A DNA stretch of 9,734 nucleotides, taken from contig CAUHLX010000081.1 of the NCBI GenBank assembly GCA_959606705.1, forward strand, positions 1-9,734, written 5' to 3'. Made by a program: the position numbers and the translations under genes. Shown in pieces: positions 1 to 6,252 of this stretch. Positions within the stretch are counted from its first letter, which is position 1, and every line of letters starts with the position of its first letter. The DNA is from an uncultured Bacillota bacterium. GTDB taxonomy: Bacteria; Bacillota; Clostridia; Peptostreptococcales; Anaerovoracaceae. The notes beneath the pieces are model-generated. The model made no database searches and was not told where the DNA came from. It worked only from the letters and a program-made list of their open reading frames with translations.

Positions 1-234
1 CTTGCGGTCGTTCATCGCAAAAGTATCTCTGCCGCCGATGAATATCTTGCCGGAGCTAGGCGTATCCAGCGCGCCGATCAGATTGAGAAGGGTACTTTTA
101 CCGGAGCCGGATTCTCCCACGATCGCCACGTATTCCCCTTTGGGAACGGAAAAGCTGACATTTTTCAAGGCCTGTACGGCAGCTTCCCCGCTGCCGTAGG
201 TCTTGCAGATTTTGTTGACTTCCAATTGATTCAT
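1..234 (-). CDS. ABC transporter ATP-binding protein, N-terminal part (cut by window edge)
   Basis: The first 78 residues are present and the gene continues past the left edge. The start ATG (232-234 on the complement) follows an AGAAAGGGG Shine-Dalgarno-like run about 11 bases upstream. The translation opens MNQLEVNKICKTYGSGEAAV and carries a perfect Walker A motif, GESGSGKST (residues 40-48). It continues LLNLIGALDTPSSGKI, typical of the MacB/LolD/BceA-type ATPase family that powers export or removal of peptides and lipids at the membrane. Signature motif, Walker B and the permease gene lie outside the window. It is the last visible gene of a minus-strand group behind a response regulator and a short-loop kinase, the usual place for a BceA-like ATPase. 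The family call is firm. The role in antimicrobial peptide resistance is inferred from context. Confidence 0.9.
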   Translation of the reverse strand, partial: MNQLEVNKICKTYGSGEAAVQALKNVSFSVPKGEYVAIVGESGSGKSTLLNLIGALDTPSSGKIFIGGRDTFAMNDRK

Positions 235-308
235 TTTATGTGAAACCCCTTTCTGTTTCGATGTTGGGAAGTATATCACGGGAATCCGACCGTAATATGA
301 CTCCCAGC
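235..308 (-). promoter_or_regulatory. Gap between kinase and ABC genes, possible regulated promoter
   Basis: This 74-bp gap separates the kinase stop from the ABC start, whereas the upstream genes of the operon overlap or nearly touch. In Bce-type modules the transporter commonly has its own promoter driven by the cognate response regulator. On the minus strand a TATACT -10-like hexamer is visible at about 270-275, with no good -35, as would fit an activator-dependent promoter. I do not see a clear copy of the known Bce operator, so this is a weak, context-based call. Confidence 0.25.
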
Positions 309-323
309 CTACGATTTCGTAGG
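308..323. repeat. Perfect inverted repeat across the kinase stop codon
   Basis: CCTACGA-TT-TCGTAGG has 7-bp perfect arms and a 2-bp centre. It covers the last codons and the TAG stop (309-311) of the short-loop kinase gene. No T-run follows on the minus strand, so it does not look like an intrinsic terminator. It may be an mRNA stem at the gene junction, a protein-binding site, or chance. Confidence 0.4.
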
Positions 324-1346
324 AATTAAAAAATTCATCGTGAAAGTAGTGCCAACATTTAATTCACTGTCAACCTCAATCGTTCCGTTATGCGCTTCCA
401 CAATCGCTTTCGCCAGTGGCAGGCCAAGACCGATCCCCTGTGTGTCTTTGGAAAAGCGGCTGCGGTAAAACCGTTTGAAGATATGATACGAATCCTCCGG
501 ATGGATGCCGCTTCCGTTATCCCGGATCGTGATTTGAATCACGGAAGCAAAAGCGTTCCAGCGGATTCGGATAAAATCCCCTTTTTTCGTGTGGTCGAGA
601 GCATTTTTCACAAGATTGCCCACTGCTTCCACGAGCCAGCTGCGGTCACAGACCAAAGAGATCTCTTCCTGACCTGACAAAATGATTTCTTTTCCCTCCT
701 GTTGGGCGCGGAACAGAAAACGCTCTTTCACCTCTTCCATCAGTTGGGAGACATTTTCCGCCGATTTTTCCAACACGATCATACCCGCGTCCAGCTTGGT
801 GATTTTCAAAAGGTTCCGCACTAAAATATCGATCCGGTCAAGCTCCTGCTCGGACAGATTGGCGAAATTTTGAATTGTAGGAAGCGCTTCCGCCTCCTCC
901 TGTATGATACCAGTGTAAATATTAAGAGCGGCCAGCGGTGTTTTTAACTGATGTGAAATATCGGAGATGGTATTTTTTAAGAATTTCTTGGCATTTTTCT
1001 CCTGCTCCACATGGGCGTTTAGGATCGCGGCCAAAGAATTTACTTCGTGAAACAGCCTGTTTAACTCGCCTTCGTCGCCGCATTCGATCAGGACCTCCTG
1101 GCTGCCGGAGCGGTATCCCGTAATCTGCGAGACGGCGTCTTCCATGATTTTATGCTGTTTCCGGAAATATCGGTAACAGAGGAGCAATATTGCGGCGCTC
1201 ATACACAAGGAACCGATCAGGATAAATCCGGCCGCGCCTTTCCCCTTCAAGCCGATCAAAAACGCTGAAATCAGCGTAAATACCAAAATGCAAAGCAGGC
1301 TACCGCCAAAGAGGGACTTGATTTTTGGGTCTGCGAATATTCTCAT
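309..1346 (-). CDS. Sensor histidine kinase, BceS-like (short extracellular loop)
   Basis: A membrane histidine kinase of about 345 residues. Two transmembrane segments (about 12-33 and 38-60) are joined by only a few residues (KGKGAA), so there is almost no external sensor domain. This is the design of intramembrane-sensing BceS-type kinases, which read the state of a partner ABC transporter. The H-box is SDISHQLKTPLAAL with phospho-acceptor H132. The N-box is NLVKNALDH (244-252), G1 is DNGSGI (276-281) and G2 is GIGLGLPLAK (304-313), so it should be catalytically competent. A GTG at 1371-1373 could extend it by nine residues into the regulator gene. I prefer ATG 1344-1346, which has GAGG six bases upstream and starts 8 bases after the regulator stop; ATG 1347-1349 is also possible. 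Its likely partner is the adjacent response regulator. The true signal is not visible. Confidence 0.92.
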   Translation of the reverse strand: MRIFADPKIKSLFGGSLLCILVFTLISAFLIGLKGKGAAGFILIGSLCMSAAILLLCYRYFRKQHKIMEDAVSQITGYRSGSQEVLIECGDEGELNRLFHEVNSLAAILNAHVEQEKNAKKFLKNTISDISHQLKTPLAALNIYTGIIQEEAEALPTIQNFANLSEQELDRIDILVRNLLKITKLDAGMIVLEKSAENVSQLMEEVKERFLFRAQQEGKEIILSGQEEISLVCDRSWLVEAVGNLVKNALDHTKKGDFIRIRWNAFASVIQITIRDNGSGIHPEDSYHIFKRFYRSRFSKDTQGIGLGLPLAKAIVEAHNGTIEVDSELNVGTTFTMNFLIPTKS

Positions 1347-1354
1347 CATACGCC

Positions 1355-2041
1355 TCAATCCGTCGTATTCCACTTATAGCCCATACGGCGAACCGTGACG
1401 ATACGTTTGGGGCTTTCCGGGTGATCTTCAATCTTGGTGCGCAGTCTGCGGATATAAACCGTAAGGGAATTGTGGTCGATATAGCTTTCGCTGCAATCCC
1501 AAAGCTTGCTTAAAATCTGCTGCGGGGAAAGCAGCACGTCGGGATTTTTCATGAACAGGCACAGCAGTTTATACTCACTTGCCGTCAAGTCCAGCCGTTT
1601 TCCTCTTTTATATACTTCTCCGCTCAGCAGCTTCACTTCGATCTCATGGGAATTCAGCTCCGTCATCGCCGTATTGAAATTTTCGCTTCTGCGGAGCAGA
1701 GCGTTGATCCTTGACAGGAATACCGCCAGCTTAAAAGGCTTTGTGACATAATCGTCGCCTCCCAGGTCCAGCCCCATGATGATGTCGGTTTCTTCATCCG
1801 CCGCGGTGAGAAACATAATTGGCGTTTTGGAGGTCCGCCGTATCGTTTGACACAGATCAAAACCGGAACCGTCGGGAAGTGCTGCGTCTAAAATCGCCAA
1901 GTCGTATTTCCCATCCGCCCAAAGAGTCTCGGCCTCCTTCATCGTTCTGGCAATCTCTAATTCAAATCCCTGCTTTTTCAACGCGAAGGAAAGTCCGTTA
2001 ATTAGACTGCAATCATCTTCAAGAAGGAAAAGTCTGCTCAT
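1355..2041 (-). CDS. OmpR/PhoB-family response regulator
   Basis: A 228-residue transcription factor with an N-terminal receiver (about 1-120) and a C-terminal winged-helix DNA-binding domain (about 129-228). Receiver residues are all present: acidic pair E8/D9/D10, phospho-acceptor D52 in LAILDAALPDG, T79 and K101 in YVTKPFKL. The effector domain shows the usual LTASEYKLLCLF and VYIRRLRTKIE...VRRMGYKW pattern. The start ATG overlaps the stop of the upstream hybrid kinase as ATGA (2038-2041), so its translation is probably coupled to the kinase. It is followed closely by the BceS-like kinase, which probably phosphorylates it. A likely target is the promoter of the downstream ABC genes, by analogy with Bce modules. 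Whether it also receives phosphate from the hybrid kinase is open. Confidence 0.93.
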   Translation of the reverse strand: MSRLFLLEDDCSLINGLSFALKKQGFELEIARTMKEAETLWADGKYDLAILDAALPDGSGFDLCQTIRRTSKTPIMFLTAADEETDIIMGLDLGGDDYVTKPFKLAVFLSRINALLRRSENFNTAMTELNSHEIEVKLLSGEVYKRGKRLDLTASEYKLLCLFMKNPDVLLSPQQILSKLWDCSESYIDHNSLTVYIRRLRTKIEDHPESPKRIVTVRRMGYKWNTTD

Positions 2042-4929
2042 GCTCCTGTTCCTTTCTCCGTTTCCGTCTCCGTCTCGTTTGACCGCATCGGCGGGCGCAG
2101 AGCGGTTCGCAGCTCTTGATACAGGCGAGGGACGTCGATGGGCTTGGATATGAAGCCTGTCATCCCGGCCTTTAAGGCGGCTTCCTCGTCCTCTTTAAAC
2201 GCGTTTGCCGTCATGGCGATGATCGGAATCTCGCCGGCGTCTTGACGGGGGAGGGCACGGATGGCCCGCGTGGCTTCCAGGCCGTTCATTTCCGGCATCA
2301 GCAGGTCCATGAGAATGACTTGAAAGGTGCCGGGAGAACTGCTTTCGAACTGCGCCAGCGCCTTCCTGCCGTTTTCCGCCCGAAGGACGGAGGCGCCCTG
2401 GCGCCGCAGCAGTTCAATGGCGATTTCGGCGTTCAGATCGTTGTCTTCGGCAACCAGAATCTTGACGTTTTCAAGGATTTTTTCCGGAGCTTCCGCAAGC
2501 TCCGGAGCAGAGTCGTTTCTTTCGTTTGTCTGGTATTTTGGCAAAGAAATGGTAAAGTAGAATTCACTCCCTGTTCCCGGCTGACTCTTCAGCTTCAATT
2601 CACCGCCCATGAGCCGCACGATATGGCTGCTGATGGCCAGACCCAATCCGGTTCCCTGACTCTTGGCAAAATTGGTCCCCACCTGTTCGAAGCTGTCGAA
2701 GATGCGCTGCTGATCTTCCGGGGCAATCCCTACGCCGTTGTCGATGACGCGGAAGGTGAGAGTCGCGTCTTCGGCTGACGAATCGTCCTCGGTGGTACGA
2801 ACCACGACGGTTCCTCCATCCTCCGTAAATTTGAAGGCGTTGGACAGCAGGTTGAGGAGGACCTGCCGCAGGTGGATCGCATCGCCCAACAGCATGTCGG
2901 CGTTGAGATTCTCTTCCATTTTAAGGGTGATGTGTCTGGTTTCGGACTCGATTTCCATCATGCGCTCGATCTCGCGTAATATGGCCCGAAGGGAAAAGGG
3001 CTCCCGCACGGTTTCCATTTTTCCGCTTTCGATTCGGCTCATATCTAAAATATCGCTGATCAGGTTGAGCAAATATCGGGATGAGGCTTTGATCTTCGAT
3101 AGATTGTCTTTTGCTTTGACCGGCAGGCCGTCGATGGTTTCCGTTAAATTGGCCAATCCGACGATGGCGTTCATGGGAGTCCGGATTTCATGGCTCATTC
3201 GGGACAGGAACACGCTCTTGGCCCGACTGTCGGCTTCCGCTTTCTCCAGCTCGCTGCGCATGACGGCGGCGTGCAGCCGGGATCTGGACACCAGGATGAC
3301 CACCACCAGGGCCAGTCCCAGAAACGCGGTGATCACCAGGATCGCCAGCTGTGGGTTGGCATACACGATGCTGGAAAGGGTCATGTGTGATTCGCCGATG
3401 GAAATGATATTCCGGCCATTGATGGCCGCTTTCTGTTCGTCGGAAAGATTGTTGATCGCCTTGTTGAGTATGGTCAGAAGCTCCGGATCGGCGGGACTGG
3501 TCATGGCGAAGCTGATGTTGAAGCTGTCGTTGATCAGATTGACCTGCACCACATTCGTGAGATTTTCCTGTTGGATAATATACTCCAAGTGGGAGGAAAT
3601 GCCGTAGAAATAATCCACCTTTCCCCGATTTACATCCATCAGGGCATCGGCGGTATCGGAATAGGAGTGGATTTTTTCCGCCACCAGGTCCGCGGGCGTT
3701 TTAAGGCCTTCCAGAATGGAGCCGGTAAGTCCCTCCGCGGGGTAGCTGGACTTTTTATTGCGCACCAGGATGGCGTCCAATTCCACATAAGAAGAGGATA
3801 AGGCCAGGCCTTGTTCGGAAGCATCTTCGCCGGTCCCTACGAAAAATCCCAGAAGATCGGCTTTCCCCCGCAGCACTTTTTCCAGGGCATCCGCGTAGCT
3901 GTCGCACAGAAGGTACGAAAACTCCAAACCGGAATAATCGGCCACCTCTTTTAGAATATCGGGAATCAGTCCGTCGTGATTGTCGCCGTTATCCATGCAG
4001 TACAGGGGGTGCCAGTCGGAAGGCACGGCTACGGTCAAGGACTTCTTTTTCTCGATATAAGCCAGCTCCTTCTCGTTGAGATCCGAATATCGATTGATGG
4101 TCGTAGGGAAATTGGCCTCGTACGATTTCTCGGCGAAGTTCGGATCAGCGTCATAGATGCGTTCCAGCGCCATATTCAGCTCGTCCAGAAGCTCCTGATT
4201 GCCCGGTTGAGTCACGATGTAATGGGGCTGTGATTGGAAGGCGACCGCCACCGAAAAGTTGTCTTCGATATCGGAGCTGTTGCTCAGCAGCAGATCCACC
4301 TCGCCGTTTTCCAAAAACTGATTCAGATTTCCATCCACGTTGAGCTGCTCGTAATTATAATATTTCAGATTGCAGTCCAAATCGTTAATCGCCAGATATT
4401 CCTTGAGGCGCCGGATGTTTTCCCGGTTGTTTTCATACACCCCGATGGTCTTGCCCTTCAGGGTATTGAGATCGTAGCTTTTGACACTGTGATCGTTTCT
4501 GCGTGCCAGGAGGATCAATCTGCTGTAGCCGCAGCTGTAGTCCGGGTAGCCGAAATACTCCTCAAACTCCTCCGCGTAGTAGGTGCCGCCGACCAAGTCG
4601 AACTCACCGGCGAAGAATTTGTCCATGAGAGAATCGCTGTTGGTGTCCACATATTCGTATTTCCAGCCGGTATACTTGGCGATCTCATTGAGAAAGTCTA
4701 CGACAATGCCGCTGTGGTGTCCGTCGGCATCGGTCATGGAGAAGCCGTTCGCCTGAGGAAAGGCCACTCGAAGCACCGTTTGCTCCTTTGCGGTCCGCTT
4801 CTCCGCCGGCGGCTCCCCCTCGAGGGAATCCGCGGCCGCGGCCATGGGAACCAGCAGTGTCAAAACCAGCAGCATCGCGATCAGTATTGCGGTATACTTT
4901 CGTAAGCCGCCAACGAAAACCTGTTTCAT
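2038..4929 (-). CDS. Hybrid sensor histidine kinase with two solute-binding domains and a receiver
   Basis: A 963-residue membrane protein. Order: signal peptide or N-terminal membrane segment (about 12-33, ending near AAAAD); first SBP_bac_3-like domain (about 52-275); second SBP_bac_3-like domain (about 297-510); transmembrane helix (about 527-549); HisKA with SRMSHEIRTPMNAIVGL, H580; ATPase domain with N-box LLNLLSNAFKFTE (N698), G1 DNGVGI (730-735) and G2 GTGLGL (759-764); receiver (about 822-945) with EDN 828-830, phospho-acceptor D875, T907 and K929. This is the BvgS/EvgS-type layout, but no PAS domain and no C-terminal HPt are seen. The tandem Venus-flytrap modules suggest sensing of an amino acid or other small ligand outside the cell. 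The C-terminus ends in a TE repeat (about 952-957) coded by near-identical hexamers. It is the first gene of the operon, with a purine-rich AAAGGAAAAGGGG before the ATG. Domain calls are firm; the ligand is unknown. Confidence 0.95.
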   Translation of the reverse strand: MKQVFVGGLRKYTAILIAMLLVLTLLVPMAAAADSLEGEPPAEKRTAKEQTVLRVAFPQANGFSMTDADGHHSGIVVDFLNEIAKYTGWKYEYVDTNSDSLMDKFFAGEFDLVGGTYYAEEFEEYFGYPDYSCGYSRLILLARRNDHSVKSYDLNTLKGKTIGVYENNRENIRRLKEYLAINDLDCNLKYYNYEQLNVDGNLNQFLENGEVDLLLSNSSDIEDNFSVAVAFQSQPHYIVTQPGNQELLDELNMALERIYDADPNFAEKSYEANFPTTINRYSDLNEKELAYIEKKKSLTVAVPSDWHPLYCMDNGDNHDGLIPDILKEVADYSGLEFSYLLCDSYADALEKVLRGKADLLGFFVGTGEDASEQGLALSSSYVELDAILVRNKKSSYPAEGLTGSILEGLKTPADLVAEKIHSYSDTADALMDVNRGKVDYFYGISSHLEYIIQQENLTNVVQVNLINDSFNISFAMTSPADPELLTILNKAINNLSDEQKAAINGRNIISIGESHMTLSSIVYANPQLAILVITAFLGLALVVVILVSRSRLHAAVMRSELEKAEADSRAKSVFLSRMSHEIRTPMNAIVGLANLTETIDGLPVKAKDNLSKIKASSRYLLNLISDILDMSRIESGKMETVREPFSLRAILREIERMMEIESETRHITLKMEENLNADMLLGDAIHLRQVLLNLLSNAFKFTEDGGTVVVRTTEDDSSAEDATLTFRVIDNGVGIAPEDQQRIFDSFEQVGTNFAKSQGTGLGLAISSHIVRLMGGELKLKSQPGTGSEFYFTISLPKYQTNERNDSAPELAEAPEKILENVKILVAEDNDLNAEIAIELLRRQGASVLRAENGRKALAQFESSSPGTFQVILMDLLMPEMNGLEATRAIRALPRQDAGEIPIIAMTANAFKEDEEAALKAGMTGFISKPIDVPRLYQELRTALRPPMRSNETETETEKGTGA

Positions 4930-5004
4930 AGAGCCCCTTTTCCTTTTTTCTTATCCCTTAAATTATTGAAATGATTCCTGACATCCTTGTTTTTCGTCAT
5001 ACAC

Positions 5005-5030
5005 ATTCATTTTACTATAACGAAGTGAAT
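5005..5030. promoter_or_regulatory. Imperfect inverted repeat in the promoter region of the hybrid kinase operon
   Basis: On the minus strand ATTCACTT and AAATGAAT (8-bp arms, one mismatch) flank a 10-bp centre that contains part of a TATAGT -10-like hexamer (complement of 5014-5019). No good -35 lies at the right distance. The position, about 80-100 bp before the hybrid kinase ATG, suits an operator or activator site. It is a weak call, based on symmetry and location only. Confidence 0.3.
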
Positions 5031-5138
5031 TCGTCCATCCGATCCCTCGTTCCACGGGTGTTTTTTCCGTGTTTGTGAGTTACCAAGATATTTGACAAAG
5101 ACGGGATACGTCGGGAGGGTGCGGGAAAACGTGGGGAA

Positions 5139-5156
5139 TCGTTGAAACTTCAACGA
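5139..5156. repeat. 18-bp inverted repeat TCGTTGAA-AC-TTCAACGA
   Basis: The arms are 8 bp and perfect around a 2-bp centre. Outer flanks GAATC (5136-5140) and GATTC (5157-5161) extend the symmetry with a 2-bp offset. There is no T-run on either side, so it is more like a dimeric protein-binding site than a terminator. Its owner is unknown. Confidence 0.4.
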
Positions 5157-5320
5157 GATTCGACGGGCCTGTGCGAGATACATTGACAAAAGTTTTGATT
5201 ATGAGTTGTCGTGAAAATGTGACGGCTCTTTTTTTGTGAAAAATGAGGAGAACTAAGTAATTGCAGTGATTTCAGAGATTTTAGCGGCAGATAAATGGAA
5301 GCAACTGTAAGCGTGGCGGC

Positions 5321-5355
5321 GAACGCGTTCGCACGCGTGCGAACGGGCAAGAATG
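5321..5355. repeat. Block 1 of GAACG-like half-sites at 10-bp spacing, with a 20-bp palindrome
   Basis: Pentamers begin every 10 bp: GAACG (5321), GCACG (5331), GAACG (5341), GAATG (5351). The block contains the perfect 20-bp palindrome CGTTCGCACGCGTGCGAACG (5326-5345), overlapped by the perfect 14-bp palindrome GCGAACGCGTTCGC (5319-5332). It is much more GC-rich than the DNA to its right. The spacing of one helical turn puts all units on one face of the DNA, as for a protein that binds cooperatively. The function is not known. Confidence 0.6.
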
Positions 5356-5397
5356 CAGATTTTTCGGAAGGTTGATAAACATTGAAATTTAAAGGCG

Positions 5398-5422
5398 GAA
5401 CGCATGCGAACGGACGAGAACG
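5398..5422. repeat. Block 2 of GAACG half-sites at 10-bp spacing
   Basis: Three exact GAACG pentamers start at 5398, 5408 and 5418. The stretch 5405-5423 matches 5338-5356 of block 1 at 16 of 19 positions (TGCGAACGGrCrAGAAyGC), an offset of 67 bp. Both blocks are preceded by GGCGG. The two blocks therefore look like diverged copies of one element. Confidence 0.55.
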
Positions 5423-5641
5423 CGACACTTTTAAGGCATCAAAAATCGGAGAAAAATGGGCAAAAAGCAAATCAACAAATTAAACAAAATGATTATACGT
5501 GTTAAATTGGCTAAATTTCAATGGGTACAAATTTCAAGAGCAAAAAATACTTTAGCGGAGCAAATCAACATAGTTTTTGATTATTTATGAAATAATGACA
5601 AATTATCTGGGATATAAATACTCCAATAATTACCAAAAAAA

Positions 5642-6019
5642 TTAGGCGGTTTCAGTCCTTGATACCGTGGTCTTTTTTCCAGCGCTTGAGGTTGATAACG
5701 GAAAAGCCTGATGTTCATTCACATAGTTTGCATATCTGATGATTTCCTCTTGGCCATTTGTGCTTAATTTTCTAAATACGGATAGAAGGATTAGCTCATT
5801 TTGAGTATAACGATCCTCAGTACTAATATCTTGCTCCAATAGAAAATATTCTATCGGCATATTCAGGTATAACGCAACTTTATATAGTTTATCAGCATTC
5901 GGGATACTTTGATTCCATTTACTTATTGAACCATTACTTAAGTCACATTCTTTTTCAAGGGTTGAAATTGCAATATCTTTCGCTTGGGCTATTTTTTTAA
6001 TTTGATCAAAAATACGCAT
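5642..6019 (-). CDS. XRE-family transcriptional repressor of the Mu-like element (CI/c-like)
   Basis: A 125-residue protein with an N-terminal lambda-repressor-type helix-turn-helix (about 5-62), whose core reads AISTLEKECDLSNGSISKWN and then ...KLYKVALYLNMPIEYFLL. A helical C-terminal part follows (about 72-103, NELILLSVFRKLSTNGQEEI), as in many small Firmicutes phage repressors where it would dimerise. The start ATG (6017-6019 on the complement) has AGAAAGGA about 7 bases upstream. It is transcribed away from the early genes, with three TTAGAA/TTCTAA operators between them, which is the lysogeny switch layout of Mu-like and lambdoid phages. It is notably more A+T-rich than the transposase. 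No LexA-type protease domain is present, so SOS cleavage is unlikely. The role as element repressor is inferred from position. Confidence 0.85.
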   Translation of the reverse strand: MRIFDQIKKIAQAKDIAISTLEKECDLSNGSISKWNQSIPNADKLYKVALYLNMPIEYFLLEQDISTEDRYTQNELILLSVFRKLSTNGQEEIIRYANYVNEHQAFPLSTSSAGKKTTVSRTETA

Positions 6020-6037
6020 ATTGTGATCCTTTCTGGC

Positions 6038-6053
6038 TTAGAATCATTTCTAA
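6038..6053. promoter_or_regulatory. Operator 1, TTAGAA-N4-TTCTAA
   Basis: A perfect inverted repeat of 6-bp half-sites around TCAT, located about 20 bp before the repressor start codon. It is the closest site to the repressor gene and probably serves autoregulation. It shares half-sites and spacing with the site at 6069-6084, centred 31 bp away. Confidence 0.65.
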
Positions 6054-6061
6054 ATATAGCA

Positions 6062-6090
6062 TTGACTTTTAGAATATATTCTATTAAACT
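6062..6090 (+). promoter_or_regulatory. Early promoter of the Mu-like element (rightward)
   Basis: TTGACT (6062-6067) is separated by exactly 17 bp from TAAACT (6085-6090), a plausible sigma-70 family promoter pointing at the early genes. Operator 2 sits inside the spacer, so a bound repressor would block RNA polymerase. Transcription would begin near 6097, leaving a leader of about 60 bases before the first small ORF. Confidence 0.6.
6069..6084. promoter_or_regulatory. Operator 2, TTAGAA-N4-TTCTAT, inside the early promoter
   Basis: It has the same 6-4-6 architecture as operator 1 with one mismatch. The core TAGAATATATTCTA (6070-6083) is a perfect 14-bp palindrome. It overlaps the -35/-10 spacer of the early promoter, the classic position for repression. 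Confidence 0.7.
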
Positions 6091-6109
6091 GTATATTGTG
6101 ATGGATTAC

Positions 6110-6126
6110 TTCTAAACCTTTTAGAA
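6110..6126. promoter_or_regulatory. Operator 3, everted TTCTAAA-N3-TTTAGAA
   Basis: A perfect 7-bp-arm inverted repeat using the same half-sites in the opposite (everted) order. It lies just downstream of the predicted transcription start. Its TTCTAA is exactly 31 bp from that of operator 2 and 62 bp from that of operator 1, so one half-site keeps the 31-bp period. It may bind the repressor or the Ner/Cro-like protein. Confidence 0.55.
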
Positions 6127-6156
6127 AAAGAATACCACAATCGGGGAGCCCCTACA

Positions 6157-6252
6157 ATGGTGAACCAAAAACTTCCTATATTAACCAGCGCCGCCGATCC
6201 TGGCGCACGTGAAAGATGGGCAGAGCCCGGAGAGGGGTCACATAATGGATAG
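6157..6252 (+). CDS. Small early ORF of 31 residues, unknown function
   Basis: The first ORF after the early promoter. GGGGAG (6143-6148) lies 8 bases before ATG 6157. The translation begins MVNQKLPILTSAADPGARER and ends SHNG, followed by tandem stops TAG TAA (6250-6255). A 5-bp stem with a 9-base loop (6188-6206, GCGCC/GGCGC) is internal. It overlaps the next start codon by 8 bases, which would allow translational coupling. After the two stops the same frame stays open to 6438, so it could instead be the 5' part of a gene broken by stop codons. I recognise no family. The good ribosome-binding site is the main support. Confidence 0.4.
   Translation: MVNQKLPILTSAADPGARERWAEPGEGSHNG

Larger units (their letters stand above)
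4930..5641. other. Gene-free region between sensory operon and Mu-like element
   Basis: About 710 bp with no convincing gene. The open frames here (for example complement 5150-5470) have no Shine-Dalgarno and low-complexity translations. Contents from left to right: the leader of the hybrid kinase gene, an imperfect inverted repeat at 5005-5030, an 18-bp inverted repeat at 5139-5156, two GC-rich blocks of 10-bp-spaced GAACG-like units (5321-5355, 5398-5422), then A+T-rich DNA (76% A+T by count over 5541-5640). The element's left end, with transposase-binding sites, is expected between about 5420 and 5640 by analogy with Mu, where the end lies a few hundred bases beyond the repressor gene. I cannot identify the terminal bases. 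Confidence 0.6.

Noticed and set aside
2738..3607. 289-codon open frame on the plus strand
   Set aside because: It lies wholly antisense to the kinase core and second sensor domain of the hybrid kinase. The translation is Arg/Ser-rich and shows no domain, so it is a shadow frame.
5319..5412. LexA (SOS) box reading of the GAACG/GTTCG repeats
   Set aside because: The Gram-positive LexA box needs GAAC-N4-GTTC. Here the inverted pairs are separated by 2 or 10 bases and the other units are direct repeats, so the match fails.
5150..5470. 106-codon open frame on the minus strand
   Set aside because: No Shine-Dalgarno, Ser/Phe/Leu-rich low-quality translation, and it runs through the palindromic GAACG blocks.
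5580..5596. ATTATTT-ATG-AAATAAT hairpin as terminator of the repressor gene
   Set aside because: The stem is all A-T pairs and is followed on the minus strand by an A-run, not a T-run, so it is unlikely to terminate transcription.
5475..5604. ACAAATT repeats (5475, 5527, 5598) as transposase-binding sites of the left end
   Set aside because: Seven-base matches in very A+T-rich DNA with irregular spacing are expected by chance; no longer shared motif was found.
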